Part shown: positions 34,484 to 43,183 of the stretch, piece after piece | How the letters are laid out: every line of letters starts with the position of its first letter | Position numbering within the stretch: position 1 is the stretch's first letter | NCBI RefSeq assembly: GCF_900112255.1 | Contig: NZ_FOLE01000001.1 | Location: 248,001-312,000 of the forward strand | Direction of reading: 5' to 3' | Source: Flexibacter flexilis DSM 6793 | Lineage (GTDB): Bacteria > Bacteroidota > Bacteroidia > Cytophagales > Flexibacteraceae | Length of the DNA stretch: 64,000 bases | Position numbers and translations under genes: made by a program | The notes under the pieces: generated by a model | The model's database searches: none | What the model was told of the DNA's origin: nothing | The model's input: only the letters and a program-made list of their open reading frames with translations

Positions 34484-35041
34484 TTAAATTAAATTTTTTA
34501 ATCTGCGTAATTTCTCTTTGCCCCGTCTAATCAGTGTTTTTACGGTGTCAGATGAAATATCCAAACGGTCGGCAATTTGCTGATACTGATGTCCATCTGC
34601 ATATAACTCAAATGCTTCTTTCTCTCGCGCAGAGAGCAAAGCCAACAACTTTTCTTTATCATAGTCCCCTGTTGATATTTCGTTGTGGCCATTCCCGCCC
34701 AAAAGCCACCGCCCAAACTCAAAATAAGAACGTTTGCGCATGGCCTTGTGGCGCATAGCATCAAGAGTTCTGTTTTTAATAAGCGTGTAAAACCAGCCCT
34801 GCACATTAACCAACGAATTGGAAGCAATAAATTTATTTCGCTCTTGTGATGATTGCTGAAGCAAATACTCGAAAAGTTCTGCAACACAATCATGCGCCAT
34901 CTCCCTATCTTCACAGATACGATAGCTATGCAATAATAGTACCTTTTCTAAGCGCAAGTACAGTACCCCTAACGCTTCCTGCTGCCCTTGGCAATATGCT
35001 TCAAATAGCTCTGTTTCGGATTGAGAATTACTCATTTTCAT
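34484..35041 (-). CDS. ECF RNA polymerase sigma factor
   Basis: The 185-residue protein has region 2 (EDREMAHDCVAELFEYLLQQ, NVQGWFYTLIKNRTLDAMRH) and region 4 (LSAREKEAFELYADGHQYQQ with the HTH IADRLDISSDTVKTLIRRGK). It is most like the ECF factors of Bacteroidota that work with a zinc-binding membrane anti-sigma factor, and such a gene follows directly. A second in-frame ATG is at residue 3. Confidence 0.92.
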   Translation of the reverse strand: MKMSNSQSETELFEAYCQGQQEALGVLYLRLEKVLLLHSYRICEDREMAHDCVAELFEYLLQQSSQERNKFIASNSLVNVQGWFYTLIKNRTLDAMRHKAMRKRSYFEFGRWLLGGNGHNEISTGDYDKEKLLALLSAREKEAFELYADGHQYQQIADRLDISSDTVKTLIRRGKEKLRRLKNLI

Positions 35042-35259
35042 AATGCACTTAGCTTTAAAGATGGCGTTGTTTTGAGAAAGGTTCTGTATTTACAAACGGC
35101 AATATAGCGGCTAAATGACATTTTTCAAATATAAAGTATCCAAACTTTACAGTGCAATATATAAAATAGAGTGGTTTTTTTTAAAAGAAATATAGAGTGT
35201 CTAAAACTTATTGTATTACACAGTTTTATTTATAAAACTTTAAGAGTAACCCCTAAAGC

Positions 35260-35565
35260 TTATCGGCGCACAATAGAAAGCTCTGTAGTCCAGCCCATAC
35301 CTGTACCTTTTGTGGCATCAGCCAGCCTGTCAAACAAAGATGGCGGAGGCGGATCCATTGGTTTTGATGGAGGCCAAAATTTGACAAATTCAAACAAGTG
35401 TTGCAACAGTCTTCTTTGTACAGGATCATAAGTAACATAAGTGCCCTCTGAGACAAATACACCACAGCTAAAACCCTCTTCGTTTACTGACTGTACTAAT
35501 TTCATGACAGAATCATGATATACCCTGTCATACAGAAACGTAATTTCATAAGCATTGTACTCCAT
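35260..35565 (-). CDS. Small protein of unknown function
   Basis: A 101-residue frame that starts MEYNAYEITFLYDRVYHDSV and has a proline-rich segment (PSKPMDPPPPSLF) and a C-terminal RR. There is no signal peptide, membrane segment or known motif. It lies upstream of the ECF sigma gene on the same strand, 220 bases away. Normal composition and absence of a better frame support a gene, but it may be lineage-specific. I do not recognise it. Confidence 0.55.
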   Translation of the reverse strand: MEYNAYEITFLYDRVYHDSVMKLVQSVNEEGFSCGVFVSEGTYVTYDPVQRRLLQHLFEFVKFWPPSKPMDPPPPSLFDRLADATKGTGMGWTTELSIVRR

Positions 35566-35916
35566 TTGTCTAATAGATTTATAAGGTGAATAATGAACTA
35601 AATTTTATACAAGACGTTTCTCGAAGGCAAAAAGGGTGACACGCTTTTCAAAAAAAAATAAAATATTTTTTAATCAACTGATTTTCAGTGCCTTTTTTTG
35701 AAAAAAAATTTCACTATTTAAAACGTTTGCTTTTCTTTCTGTACTCTGGGCAAACGTTGCCGAAGGCTACGACAAACTAAATCTTTCCAAAATCTAAAAA
35801 CTGATTATACATTTTTTTTGTAGGAATCTATTTATATTGCAGCATCGTAACCAAAAAGATTCTACGCCAAACTATTTCCAAAAAAATAATTCAACACAAT
35901 AAACCCACAAATAACA
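35566..35916. promoter_or_regulatory. 351-base upstream region of pyk with an inverted repeat
   Basis: No gene is seen. Perfect 8-base arms ACGTTTGC (35723-35730) and GCAAACGT (35750-35757) lie 27 bases centre to centre about 160 bases ahead of pyk, a plausible operator or attenuating hairpin. A TACATTTT stretch near 35810 may be the -7 element. The rest is AT-rich. Confidence 0.45.
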
Positions 35917-37356
35917 ATGGAAATTCTCTTTAACAAAACAAAAATTGTTGCAACCTTAGGCCCTGCCTCTGATACACGCCCAAAAATTCAGGAACTCATA
36001 GAAGCGGGTGTAGATGTGTTCAGACTTAATTTTTCGCACAGCAAAAGCCCTGAAGAACATTCGCAAAAAATCCAGTTCGTACGCGAACTCAACCAAGAAC
36101 TTGGAACTTGCGTAGCCCTATTGCAAGACCTTCAAGGGCCTAAAATTCGTGTGGAAACGGTGGCCAATAATGGCGTGCTGCTCGAAGAAGGCAAACACCT
36201 AACCATTACCATTGACCACATTGCAGAAGGTACTAGCGAACGCGTAAGCACTAGCTATCAGGCTTTGCCACAAGACGTAGAAGTGGGGCACCGCGTATTA
36301 ATTGATGATGGCAACTTGGAGTTGCGCGTGATCTCCAAAACTGCTCGCGAAGTAGTTTGTATGGTGATTTATGGCGGCATCATGAAGTCTCGTAAAGGAA
36401 TTAACCTGCCAGACAGCCAAGTTTCGGCCTCTTCACTACCCGAAAAAGATTACAAAGACCTAATGTTTGGTCTTGAGAATAATATTGACTGGGTTGCTCT
36501 TTCGTTTGTGCGCACTGCCGCAGACGTATTGGCTGTTCAGGAGATTATCAAACAACAGGGAAAACATACCAAACTCATCGCCAAAATCGAAACGCCGCAA
36601 GCCGTAGAAAATATAGATGAAATCTTGGCTGTTTCGGATGGCATTATGGTCGCCCGTGGCGATTTGGGGGTTGAACTTCCGATGGAAGTAGTGCCTGTTA
36701 TCCAAAAGACGTTGGTAAAGAAATGTAACGACGCGGGCAAACCCGTAATCGTGGCAACACAAATGCTCGAAAGCATGATTACCAATCCGCGCCCGACACG
36801 TGCCGAAGCCAGTGACGTAGCCAATGCCGTGATGGACGGAGCAGATGCCGTGATGCTTAGTGCCGAAAGTGCCTCAGGAAAATATCCGTTGCAGTCTGTG
36901 CAAAGTATGGTCAGAATCATCAAGGAAATTGAAGAAAATCTAGATTCTATTTATGACAAAAAATTTGCGATAGATACGACTTCCGAATATTTCTTGGCCG
37001 ATAGCCTCATTGCGCAGGCTTGCAGTTTGGCACACGACACCAAAGCCAAAGCAATTTGCTCGCTTACTAGTTCGGGATATTCGGCGCATCGCCTTTCGCA
37101 GCACCGCCCCAAAGCCAATATTTTTATTTTCACGCGCCACCCGCACCTCATGACGCGCCTAAGTCTTTTGTGGGGCGTGCGTACGGTACAATTTGCGCGA
37201 ACAAAACCTACCGATGAAACCATCGAAGAGGTAAAAGCCTTGTTAGTAGAACTTGACCACCTCAAAAAAGGAGATGTGTTTATTAACTTGGCCACTATTC
37301 CTGTTACATCGGGCAATAACCAACGCGTAAATATGATTAAAGTGAGCATGGTTTAG
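35917..37356 (+). CDS. pyk: Pyruvate kinase
   Basis: Pyruvate kinase makes ATP and pyruvate from phosphoenolpyruvate. The 479-residue protein shows TKIVATLGPASDTRPKIQEL and FRLNFSHSKSPEEH at the N-terminus, the active-site motif LIAKIETPQAVENIDEIL (about residue 220) with the essential Lys, VARGDLGVELP and ATQMLESMITNPRPTRAEAS. The C-terminal allosteric domain is complete. It is a single gene with a strong terminator. Confidence 0.97.
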   Translation: MEILFNKTKIVATLGPASDTRPKIQELIEAGVDVFRLNFSHSKSPEEHSQKIQFVRELNQELGTCVALLQDLQGPKIRVETVANNGVLLEEGKHLTITIDHIAEGTSERVSTSYQALPQDVEVGHRVLIDDGNLELRVISKTAREVVCMVIYGGIMKSRKGINLPDSQVSASSLPEKDYKDLMFGLENNIDWVALSFVRTAADVLAVQEIIKQQGKHTKLIAKIETPQAVENIDEILAVSDGIMVARGDLGVELPMEVVPVIQKTLVKKCNDAGKPVIVATQMLESMITNPRPTRAEASDVANAVMDGADAVMLSAESASGKYPLQSVQSMVRIIKEIEENLDSIYDKKFAIDTTSEYFLADSLIAQACSLAHDTKAKAICSLTSSGYSAHRLSQHRPKANIFIFTRHPHLMTRLSLLWGVRTVQFARTKPTDETIEEVKALLVELDHLKKGDVFINLATIPVTSGNNQRVNMIKVSMV

Positions 37357-37711
37357 ACCGCAAATAATCTTATTTATTATTTGTTATTTACAAAATAAAT
37401 TATACTTAATTTTTATATCAAAAAGGAGAATCACAGTAATTTGATACGTCTTAATACTGCGATTCTCCTTTTTTGATACCACATCTGCTGCCTTAAAAAA
37501 ACAAGGCACATCTATTCGTTTTCTCCCTAATATTTACTTTTTCAACTCATTGTTATTTCATATTTGTTGTTTTTTTCGAATGATTTTCTTCTTATTGAAC
37601 AAAATAAGTTAGAATAGAATATTCTGAAAAATTCTTCTTTGGCATTAAAAAAAACGCAATAGTTTTTACTTTTTGTTAAGTTTATGGCTTTATTTTGCCC
37701 AAAAAACTGCC
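37357..37711. other. Gap between pyk and the serB-serA fusion
   Basis: Apart from the pyk terminator the 230 bases from 37480 are very AT-rich and hold no gene or repeat. A TTG (37675) and TTATTTTG (about 37691-37698) resemble promoter elements for the downstream gene, but they are weak. Confidence 0.4.
37415..37477 (+). terminator. Terminator after pyk
   Basis: Long arms with cores AAAAAGGAGAATC and GATTCTCCTTTTT (37419-37432 and 37461-37474), extended by an inner CAGTA/TACTG and outer TATC/GATA, about 60 bases after pyk. Confidence 0.88.
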
Positions 37712-39604
37712 ATGACTAAAAACATCTATATCGTAATTGATTTTGATAGCACTTTTACGCGCGTCGAAGCAATGGATGAGCTAAGTCTTATCTCTCTTGC
37801 TGGTAATCCGCAAGCCGCAAGCAAGCAAGCGGAAATAAAAGACATCACAGATTTGGCCATGAGCGGACAACTATCCTTTGCCGAAGCCCTCAAACGCCGT
37901 GTGGACTTGCTCGAAGCCTCCAAACATCATCTTCCGCAACTCGTGGACGTACTCAAGACAAAAGTTTCGGGTTCTTTCATTCGCAATCGCGAGTTTTTGG
38001 AAAAACTTTCCGACCGTATCTACATTGTTTCCAGTGGTTTCAAAGAATTTATTGTACCTATCGTAACCGAATACGGCATTTTGCCACAAAACGTTTACGC
38101 CAATACATTCACCTACGACGAGCAAGGTCGCATTACGGGCTTCGATACCGAAAACCCACTAAGCAAAGATGGAGGAAAGGTGATTTTGCTCAAACAAATG
38201 AACTTGCAAGGCGATGTCTATGTCATCGGCGACGGCTACACGGACTACGAAATCCGTGAAGCGGGTCTTGCAAACAAATTCTATGCTTTTACAGAAAACG
38301 TACAGCGCGACAAAGTGGTACAAGCTGCCGACCACGTGGCCGCTACGTTGGATGAATTTTTATATGACAATAAACTCCCTATGGCAATTTCTTATCCCAA
38401 AAACAGGATTAACGTTTTACTTTTAGAAAATATCCACCCGCACGCGGTCGAGCTGTTCCGCACGGAAGGTTACAACGTGGAAGTAGTGGCTGGCGGTCTG
38501 GACGAAGACGAACTTTGCGAAAAGATTAAAGACGTTTCTATTTTGGGCATACGCTCCAAAACCCAAGTTACGGCCAAAGTTCTCGAACACGCCAACAAAC
38601 TCATTGCGGTGGGGGCTTTTTGTATCGGAACAAATCAAATTGACTTAAAGGCTTGTTTGCGTCGTGGTGTAGCGGCCTTCAATGCGCCATACAGCAACAC
38701 CCGCAGCGTAGTAGAATTGGCCATTGGCGAAATGATTATGCTCATTCGCAACATAACAGACAAAAGCAACCAAGCGCACAACGGTATTTGGAACAAATCG
38801 GCTGGCAATAGTTTCGAGATTCGTGGTAAAAAGTTAGGTTTGGTGGGCTACGGCAACATTGGCACACAATTTTCTGTATTAGCCGAATCTTTGGGAATGC
38901 AAGTCTATTATTATGATGCAGTGGACAAACTCGCGTTGGGTAATGCCCGCAAATGTCATTCCTTGCACGAACTTTTGAACCTCGCCGACGTAGTTTCTTT
39001 GCATGTGGACGGACGCAAGGAAAATACAAATTTGATTGGCAAAGCCGAATTTGAAGCCATGAAAGACGGTGTCGTATTTATGAACCTTGCAAGAGGTCAT
39101 GTGGTGGACATTGAGGCATTAGTCGAAGCCATCAAAAGCAAAAAAGTGTTGGGTGCAGGCGTGGACGTGTTCCCCTACGAACCAAAAACCAACCAAGAAG
39201 AATTTCAAACGCCTTTGCGCGGCTTGCCAAACGTGATACTAACGCCACATATCGGCGGAAGCACAGAAGAAGCGCAATTAAACATCGGTACATTTGTTCC
39301 CGAAAAAATAATAGAGTACATTAACACAGGAAATACATTCAGTAGTGTAAACTATCCGAACTTACAACTACCCGAATTTAGTGCATCACATAGGCTAATT
39401 CACGCGCACGAAAACGTTCCGGGTATCTTGGCAAAGATTAACAGTGTGTTGGCGGCTCACAACATCAACATTGTTGGTCAATACCTCAAAACAAATGAGA
39501 CTATCGGCTACGTGATTACGGATATTGACAAACAATACAACAAAGACGTAATCAAGGCACTTAAAGAGATACCCAATACAATTAAATTCAGGGTTTTATA
39601 TTAG
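37712..39604 (+). CDS. Fused phosphoserine phosphatase and D-3-phosphoglycerate dehydrogenase
   Basis: This 630-residue protein joins the first and third enzymes of serine synthesis. Residues 1 to 215 are a HAD phosphatase: IVIDFDSTFT (D10-x-D12 nucleophile pair), IVSSGFKEFI and VIGDGYTDYEI, as in SerB. Residues 228 to 540 are a 2-hydroxyacid dehydrogenase: LGIRSKTQVT, LGLVGYGNIGTQF (NAD loop), VFMNLARGHVVDIEAL with the Arg and LTPHIGGSTEEAQLNIG with the catalytic His. Residues 555 to 630 are an ACT domain (ENVPGILAKINSVLAAHNIN), a likely serine sensor. Start at 37712; an upstream in-frame TTG is ignored. The transaminase serC is not adjacent. Confident in domain calls. Confidence 0.93.
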   Translation: MTKNIYIVIDFDSTFTRVEAMDELSLISLAGNPQAASKQAEIKDITDLAMSGQLSFAEALKRRVDLLEASKHHLPQLVDVLKTKVSGSFIRNREFLEKLSDRIYIVSSGFKEFIVPIVTEYGILPQNVYANTFTYDEQGRITGFDTENPLSKDGGKVILLKQMNLQGDVYVIGDGYTDYEIREAGLANKFYAFTENVQRDKVVQAADHVAATLDEFLYDNKLPMAISYPKNRINVLLLENIHPHAVELFRTEGYNVEVVAGGLDEDELCEKIKDVSILGIRSKTQVTAKVLEHANKLIAVGAFCIGTNQIDLKACLRRGVAAFNAPYSNTRSVVELAIGEMIMLIRNITDKSNQAHNGIWNKSAGNSFEIRGKKLGLVGYGNIGTQFSVLAESLGMQVYYYDAVDKLALGNARKCHSLHELLNLADVVSLHVDGRKENTNLIGKAEFEAMKDGVVFMNLARGHVVDIEALVEAIKSKKVLGAGVDVFPYEPKTNQEEFQTPLRGLPNVILTPHIGGSTEEAQLNIGTFVPEKIIEYINTGNTFSSVNYPNLQLPEFSASHRLIHAHENVPGILAKINSVLAAHNINIVGQYLKTNETIGYVITDIDKQYNKDVIKALKEIPNTIKFRVLY

Positions 39605-39633
39605 TAGAATTGATATTTTTGGAATGATGAGAG

Positions 39634-39666
39634 AAAATCTCCTGCGCACATGTGCAGGAGATTTTT
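39634..39666 (+). terminator. Terminator after the serB-serA fusion
   Basis: Arms AAAATCTCCTGC and GCAGGAGATTTT with a short loop and T-run, 30 bases past the stop. Confidence 0.9.
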
Positions 39667-39742
39667 ATTTTAACTTTAGGTAAAAGCTGTTTTTGCTAAC
39701 ATTGTTTTACAAACAAAACGCCACCGATTCAGTTTTTACGCT

Positions 39743-41230
39743 ATGCAACAACAACCAAACGACATAGATGTATTGCTGGTGGGTAGCGGCTTGGGTTCGC
39801 TTACTGCCGCGTGTTTGCTGGCCGCCGAAGGGCTAAAAGTAAAGGTGCTGGAGCAAAATTATTTGGTAGGTGGCTGTACCAGTTCGTATTGGCGCAAAGG
39901 TTTTGTGTTTGAGGCTGGCGCAACGACGGTCGTGGGTTTGGATGAGGCCATGCCGCTACGTTTTTTGCTTCAAAAAACAGGAATTTCGTTGCCCGACCTT
40001 GTGCCGCTTGATTTGCCGATGCTAGTACATTTGCCTGACGGACAGCTTATTAACAAATACCAAAATCTTCAACATTGGATAACCGAAGCGCAACGTGCCT
40101 TTCCCGAAACTTCGCCCACAGCACAAGCGCAATTTTGGGAATTTTGCTATAAAATCAGTGAGTTTGTGTGGCAAACATCTACGGCACAACGGCATTTTCC
40201 GCCTTCAAGCCTGCGCGACCTTTGGCCGATGTTGTCCAATATTCGTTGGGAACAACTGCGTTATGGGGCGTATTCGTTTCGTACAACAGACTGGCTTTTA
40301 AAGCGTTACGGCTTGGATAAAAGTTCGCGTTTTGTGCGTTACATCAACGAGCAATTACTTATCACGGCACAAAACCACGCCGCAGAAGTCAATGTATTGT
40401 TTGGCGCAACGGCACTTTGTTACACCAATTACACGAACTACTATGTGCGCGGCGGCCTTATCAATTTGGTAATGCCTTTGGTGCGCTACATTGAGCAGCG
40501 CGGCGGCCAAGTGCAGGTGCGCGAAAAGGTATTGAATATAGAAAAGCAAAATACTGGTTATCAGATTTTTACAAATAAAAATACCTATCAAGCGCGTTTT
40601 GTGGTGTCAGGGATTCCTGCCAATAACATTGCAGATATTTACCCAAATAATCCGCGCCAAAACGCGCTACGCAAGGCCTTGTTTCCGTCCGAAAAACTTA
40701 ATTCTGCTTTTCAAATGGGCATTGCTTTTCGCAGAAAACACCATTTTGAGGCGATTCATCATCAAATACATTTGCCTGAGCAACTGCCGCATTTGGATTC
40801 CAAAAGCATTTTTGTAAGCCTAAGCCACCCCGCCGACCTCACGCGCAGCGATGTGCCCGATGTGGTGATTGCCTCGGTGAGTACGCATATCCCCAATCCT
40901 GCGGCGCAAGCGGCTTTCGATAAAACCGAGACGGAAAATCAAATACTTGCTTTGCTGGAAAAACGCGGCTTTTTGCGGCGCGAAGACGTGCTTTATACGC
41001 ATTCGTCGTCGGCCAAATCGTGGGAAAAATGGACGGTTCGCGCCTTTGGTTTTGTGGGAGGTTATCCGCAATTGGCAACCGTGCGGCCTTGGCAAATGCT
41101 CGATGCGCGTCTGGACGGACACGGCGCGTATTTGTGCGGCGATACGGCCTACCCTGGGCAAGGCGTGCCTGGTGTGGTGCTTAGCGGCCTGATTGCCTAC
41201 GAAAAATTAAAAACCGATTGGTTAAAGTAA
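39743..41230 (+). CDS. FAD-dependent phytoene-desaturase-like oxidoreductase
   Basis: The 495-residue protein is of the CrtI/CrtO and retinol-saturase class. An N-terminal dinucleotide-binding fold (VLLVGSGLGSLTAACLLAAE, residues 10 to 29), the continuing motif KVLEQNYLVGGCTSSYWRKG and a C-terminal FAD motif YLCGDTAYPGQGVPGVVLSG are present. Such enzymes saturate or desaturate polyenes such as carotenoids. No other carotenoid gene is adjacent, so the substrate is open. Normal length, no membrane anchor. Confidence 0.87.
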   Translation: MQQQPNDIDVLLVGSGLGSLTAACLLAAEGLKVKVLEQNYLVGGCTSSYWRKGFVFEAGATTVVGLDEAMPLRFLLQKTGISLPDLVPLDLPMLVHLPDGQLINKYQNLQHWITEAQRAFPETSPTAQAQFWEFCYKISEFVWQTSTAQRHFPPSSLRDLWPMLSNIRWEQLRYGAYSFRTTDWLLKRYGLDKSSRFVRYINEQLLITAQNHAAEVNVLFGATALCYTNYTNYYVRGGLINLVMPLVRYIEQRGGQVQVREKVLNIEKQNTGYQIFTNKNTYQARFVVSGIPANNIADIYPNNPRQNALRKALFPSEKLNSAFQMGIAFRRKHHFEAIHHQIHLPEQLPHLDSKSIFVSLSHPADLTRSDVPDVVIASVSTHIPNPAAQAAFDKTETENQILALLEKRGFLRREDVLYTHSSSAKSWEKWTVRAFGFVGGYPQLATVRPWQMLDARLDGHGAYLCGDTAYPGQGVPGVVLSGLIAYEKLKTDWLK

Positions 41231-41505
41231 TTTTATAAAAAAATTTATATTTATTGAATTACGTTATAAAAATTAAAATCAACGGTTTTATGCAATGTTA
41301 TTTTATAAGTAAATGATTCAAATATTTGGTAGATAGTATTTTGTATTGAAAAATATTTTTATTGAAATGTGAATATTGCAAAACAACTACCAAAAATATT
41401 TTTGCCAAAAGCCTTGATTAATTCAAATAATATTTTGTAGATTTGGGAAAGCGGCAGCATGTCGCGCACTTTTTAACAAATACTACCAAATTAATAACCT
41501 GTTTT

Positions 41506-41985
41506 ATGAGAAGTATGCAAAATTGGTTCGACGAATACGCCGAGAGCCACCAAAACATTTTTAATAAAATCGTTCATACGATTTGTGTGCCTTCCATTTT
41601 TTTCTGTGTGATTGGCTTATTTGCCAGTATTCCTGTGAGCTTGTCGAGTGTTTTTCCTGAGGCTTTGGCCGCGTATGCGCATTTGGGTACAGTGGTCGTG
41701 ATAGCGGGTTTAGTGTTTTACCTGCGCGTTTCTCCTGCGATGTTTGTGGGAATGGCTGCCGTGAGTGTGGCTTCGCTGTGGGGCGTGGCGTATATCAATA
41801 CGCATTTTAGTACGCCACTTTGGCAAATTTGCCTCACCGTGTTTGTGGTGGCTTGGATTGGTCAGTTTATCGGCCACAAGGTCGAAGGCAAAAAGCCGTC
41901 ATTCTTTAAGGATTTGCAATTTTTGATGATTGGCCCAGCGTGGTTGTTGGGTTTTGTGTACAAAAAAGTAGGCTTGAAATACTAA
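41506..41985 (+). CDS. Mpo1/DUF962-like membrane protein
   Basis: The product from the ATG at 41506 has 159 residues. The pattern YAESHQNIFNKIVHTICVPSI at the N-terminus and QFIGHKVEGKKPSFFKDLQF near residue 125 are the conserved His-containing motifs of the Mpo1/YGL010w family, whose yeast member is a 2-hydroxy fatty acid dioxygenase bound to membranes. Four hydrophobic helices are seen. A fatty-acid-related role is inferred from the family. The frame from 41443 adds 21 residues and is less likely. Confidence 0.87.
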   Translation: MRSMQNWFDEYAESHQNIFNKIVHTICVPSIFFCVIGLFASIPVSLSSVFPEALAAYAHLGTVVVIAGLVFYLRVSPAMFVGMAAVSVASLWGVAYINTHFSTPLWQICLTVFVVAWIGQFIGHKVEGKKPSFFKDLQFLMIGPAWLLGFVYKKVGLKY

Positions 41986-42005
41986 ATCTCTCTGATTATA
42001 TCTGT

Positions 42006-42056
42006 ATCGGTTGCCGAGTGAGTACGGGGGTGCTTGCTTGGCAACCGATTTTTTAT
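42006..42056 (+). terminator. Terminator after the Mpo1-like gene
   Basis: Perfect 10-base arms ATCGGTTGCC and GGCAACCGAT, 24-base loop, then six T. Confidence 0.85.
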
Positions 42057-42242
42057 TCTTTAATCTTCTGAAAATCTACACTTTAACTCCTTTTTTCGGA
42101 TAGATAATTGCCCAATCGTTTGAATCCTTCCCAAACAAATCTTAACATTGTGGCTCATTTGGTTTTGCCTTTGGTCGGTAAAGCCTTGTTATTGTGGACG
42201 TTTGGCCACATTCACACCAAAAAATATTCAAATATAACGAAC

Positions 42243-43118
42243 ATGAAAGCATACGTTTTTCCTGGGCAAGGCTCGCAGTTTTCGGGAATGGGCAAAGACC
42301 TTTACGAAAGTTCGGCACAAGCCAAAGACCTTTTTGAACAAGCTAACGAAATTTTAGGTTTTCGTATCACTGATATTATGTTTACTGGTACGGACGAAGA
42401 ACTCAAACAAACCAAAGTTACGCAGCCTGCTATTTTCTTACACTCTGTCGTAAAGGCACTTACCATGCCTTCTTTTGATGGGCAAATGGTGGCTGGCCAC
42501 TCACTGGGCGAGTTTTCGGCGTTGGTGGCGGCTGGTGCGCTGTCGTTTGCAGATGGTTTGCGTTTGGTGTACCAACGCGCAATGGCCATGCAAGAGGCTT
42601 GCGAAGCTGTACCTTCTACGATGGCTGCCGTGTTGGGTTTGGCCGACGAGAAAGTGGAAGAAGTTTGTGCTGCGATTACGGAAGAAATCGTAGTGCCTGC
42701 CAACTACAACTGCCCAGGCCAATTGGTGATTTCGGGTAGCAAAGTAGGCATTGATTTGGCTTGCGTGAAAATGAAAGAAGCAGGTGCGAAACGTGCATTG
42801 CCGTTGCCTGTGGGCGGTGCGTTCCACTCGCCATTGATGGAGCCTGCTCGCGTGAAATTGGCGGCAGCTATCGAGGCAACCAACTTTAGTGCGCCAGTTT
42901 GCCCGATTTATCAAAACGTAAACGCGCAACCTTCTACGGACGTGGCCACTATCAAAGCTAATTTGGTAGCGCAACTTACTGCCCCAGTTCGCTGGACGCA
43001 ATCAGTACAAAACATGGTAGCCGATGGCGCAACGGAATTTGTAGAATGCGGGCCGGGCAAAGTGTTGCAAGGCTTGGTACAAAAAATCGCGAAAGAAGTA
43101 CAAGTAGCGAGCGTATAA
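42243..43118 (+). CDS. fabD: Malonyl-CoA:ACP transacylase
   Basis: FabD loads malonyl groups on acyl carrier protein for fatty acid synthesis. From the ATG at 42243 the protein has 291 residues and starts KAYVFPGQGSQFSGMGKDLY, the family N-terminus. The active-site serine is in VAGHSLGEFSALVAAG (about residue 88 to 92), the Arg in YQRAMAMQEA and the catalytic His in GGAFHSPLMEPA. The longer frame from 42108 (TTG) has no family similarity. No other fab genes are adjacent. Confidence 0.96.
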   Translation: MKAYVFPGQGSQFSGMGKDLYESSAQAKDLFEQANEILGFRITDIMFTGTDEELKQTKVTQPAIFLHSVVKALTMPSFDGQMVAGHSLGEFSALVAAGALSFADGLRLVYQRAMAMQEACEAVPSTMAAVLGLADEKVEEVCAAITEEIVVPANYNCPGQLVISGSKVGIDLACVKMKEAGAKRALPLPVGGAFHSPLMEPARVKLAAAIEATNFSAPVCPIYQNVNAQPSTDVATIKANLVAQLTAPVRWTQSVQNMVADGATEFVECGPGKVLQGLVQKIAKEVQVASV

Positions 43119-43134
43119 TTTTTTTGATTCAAAC

Positions 43135-43166
43135 AAACCTATAAGGCCTCAAAATCTTATAGGTTT
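43135..43166. terminator. Hairpin between fabD and the ABC ATPase gene
   Basis: Perfect 11-base arms AAACCTATAAG and CTTATAGGTTT with a 10-base loop. No T-run follows on the plus strand, so termination would be partial; similar ACCTATAAG hairpins are common intergenic elements in related genomes as far as I recall. Confidence 0.5.
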
Positions 43167-43183
43167 GATAACCAGACTATTGC

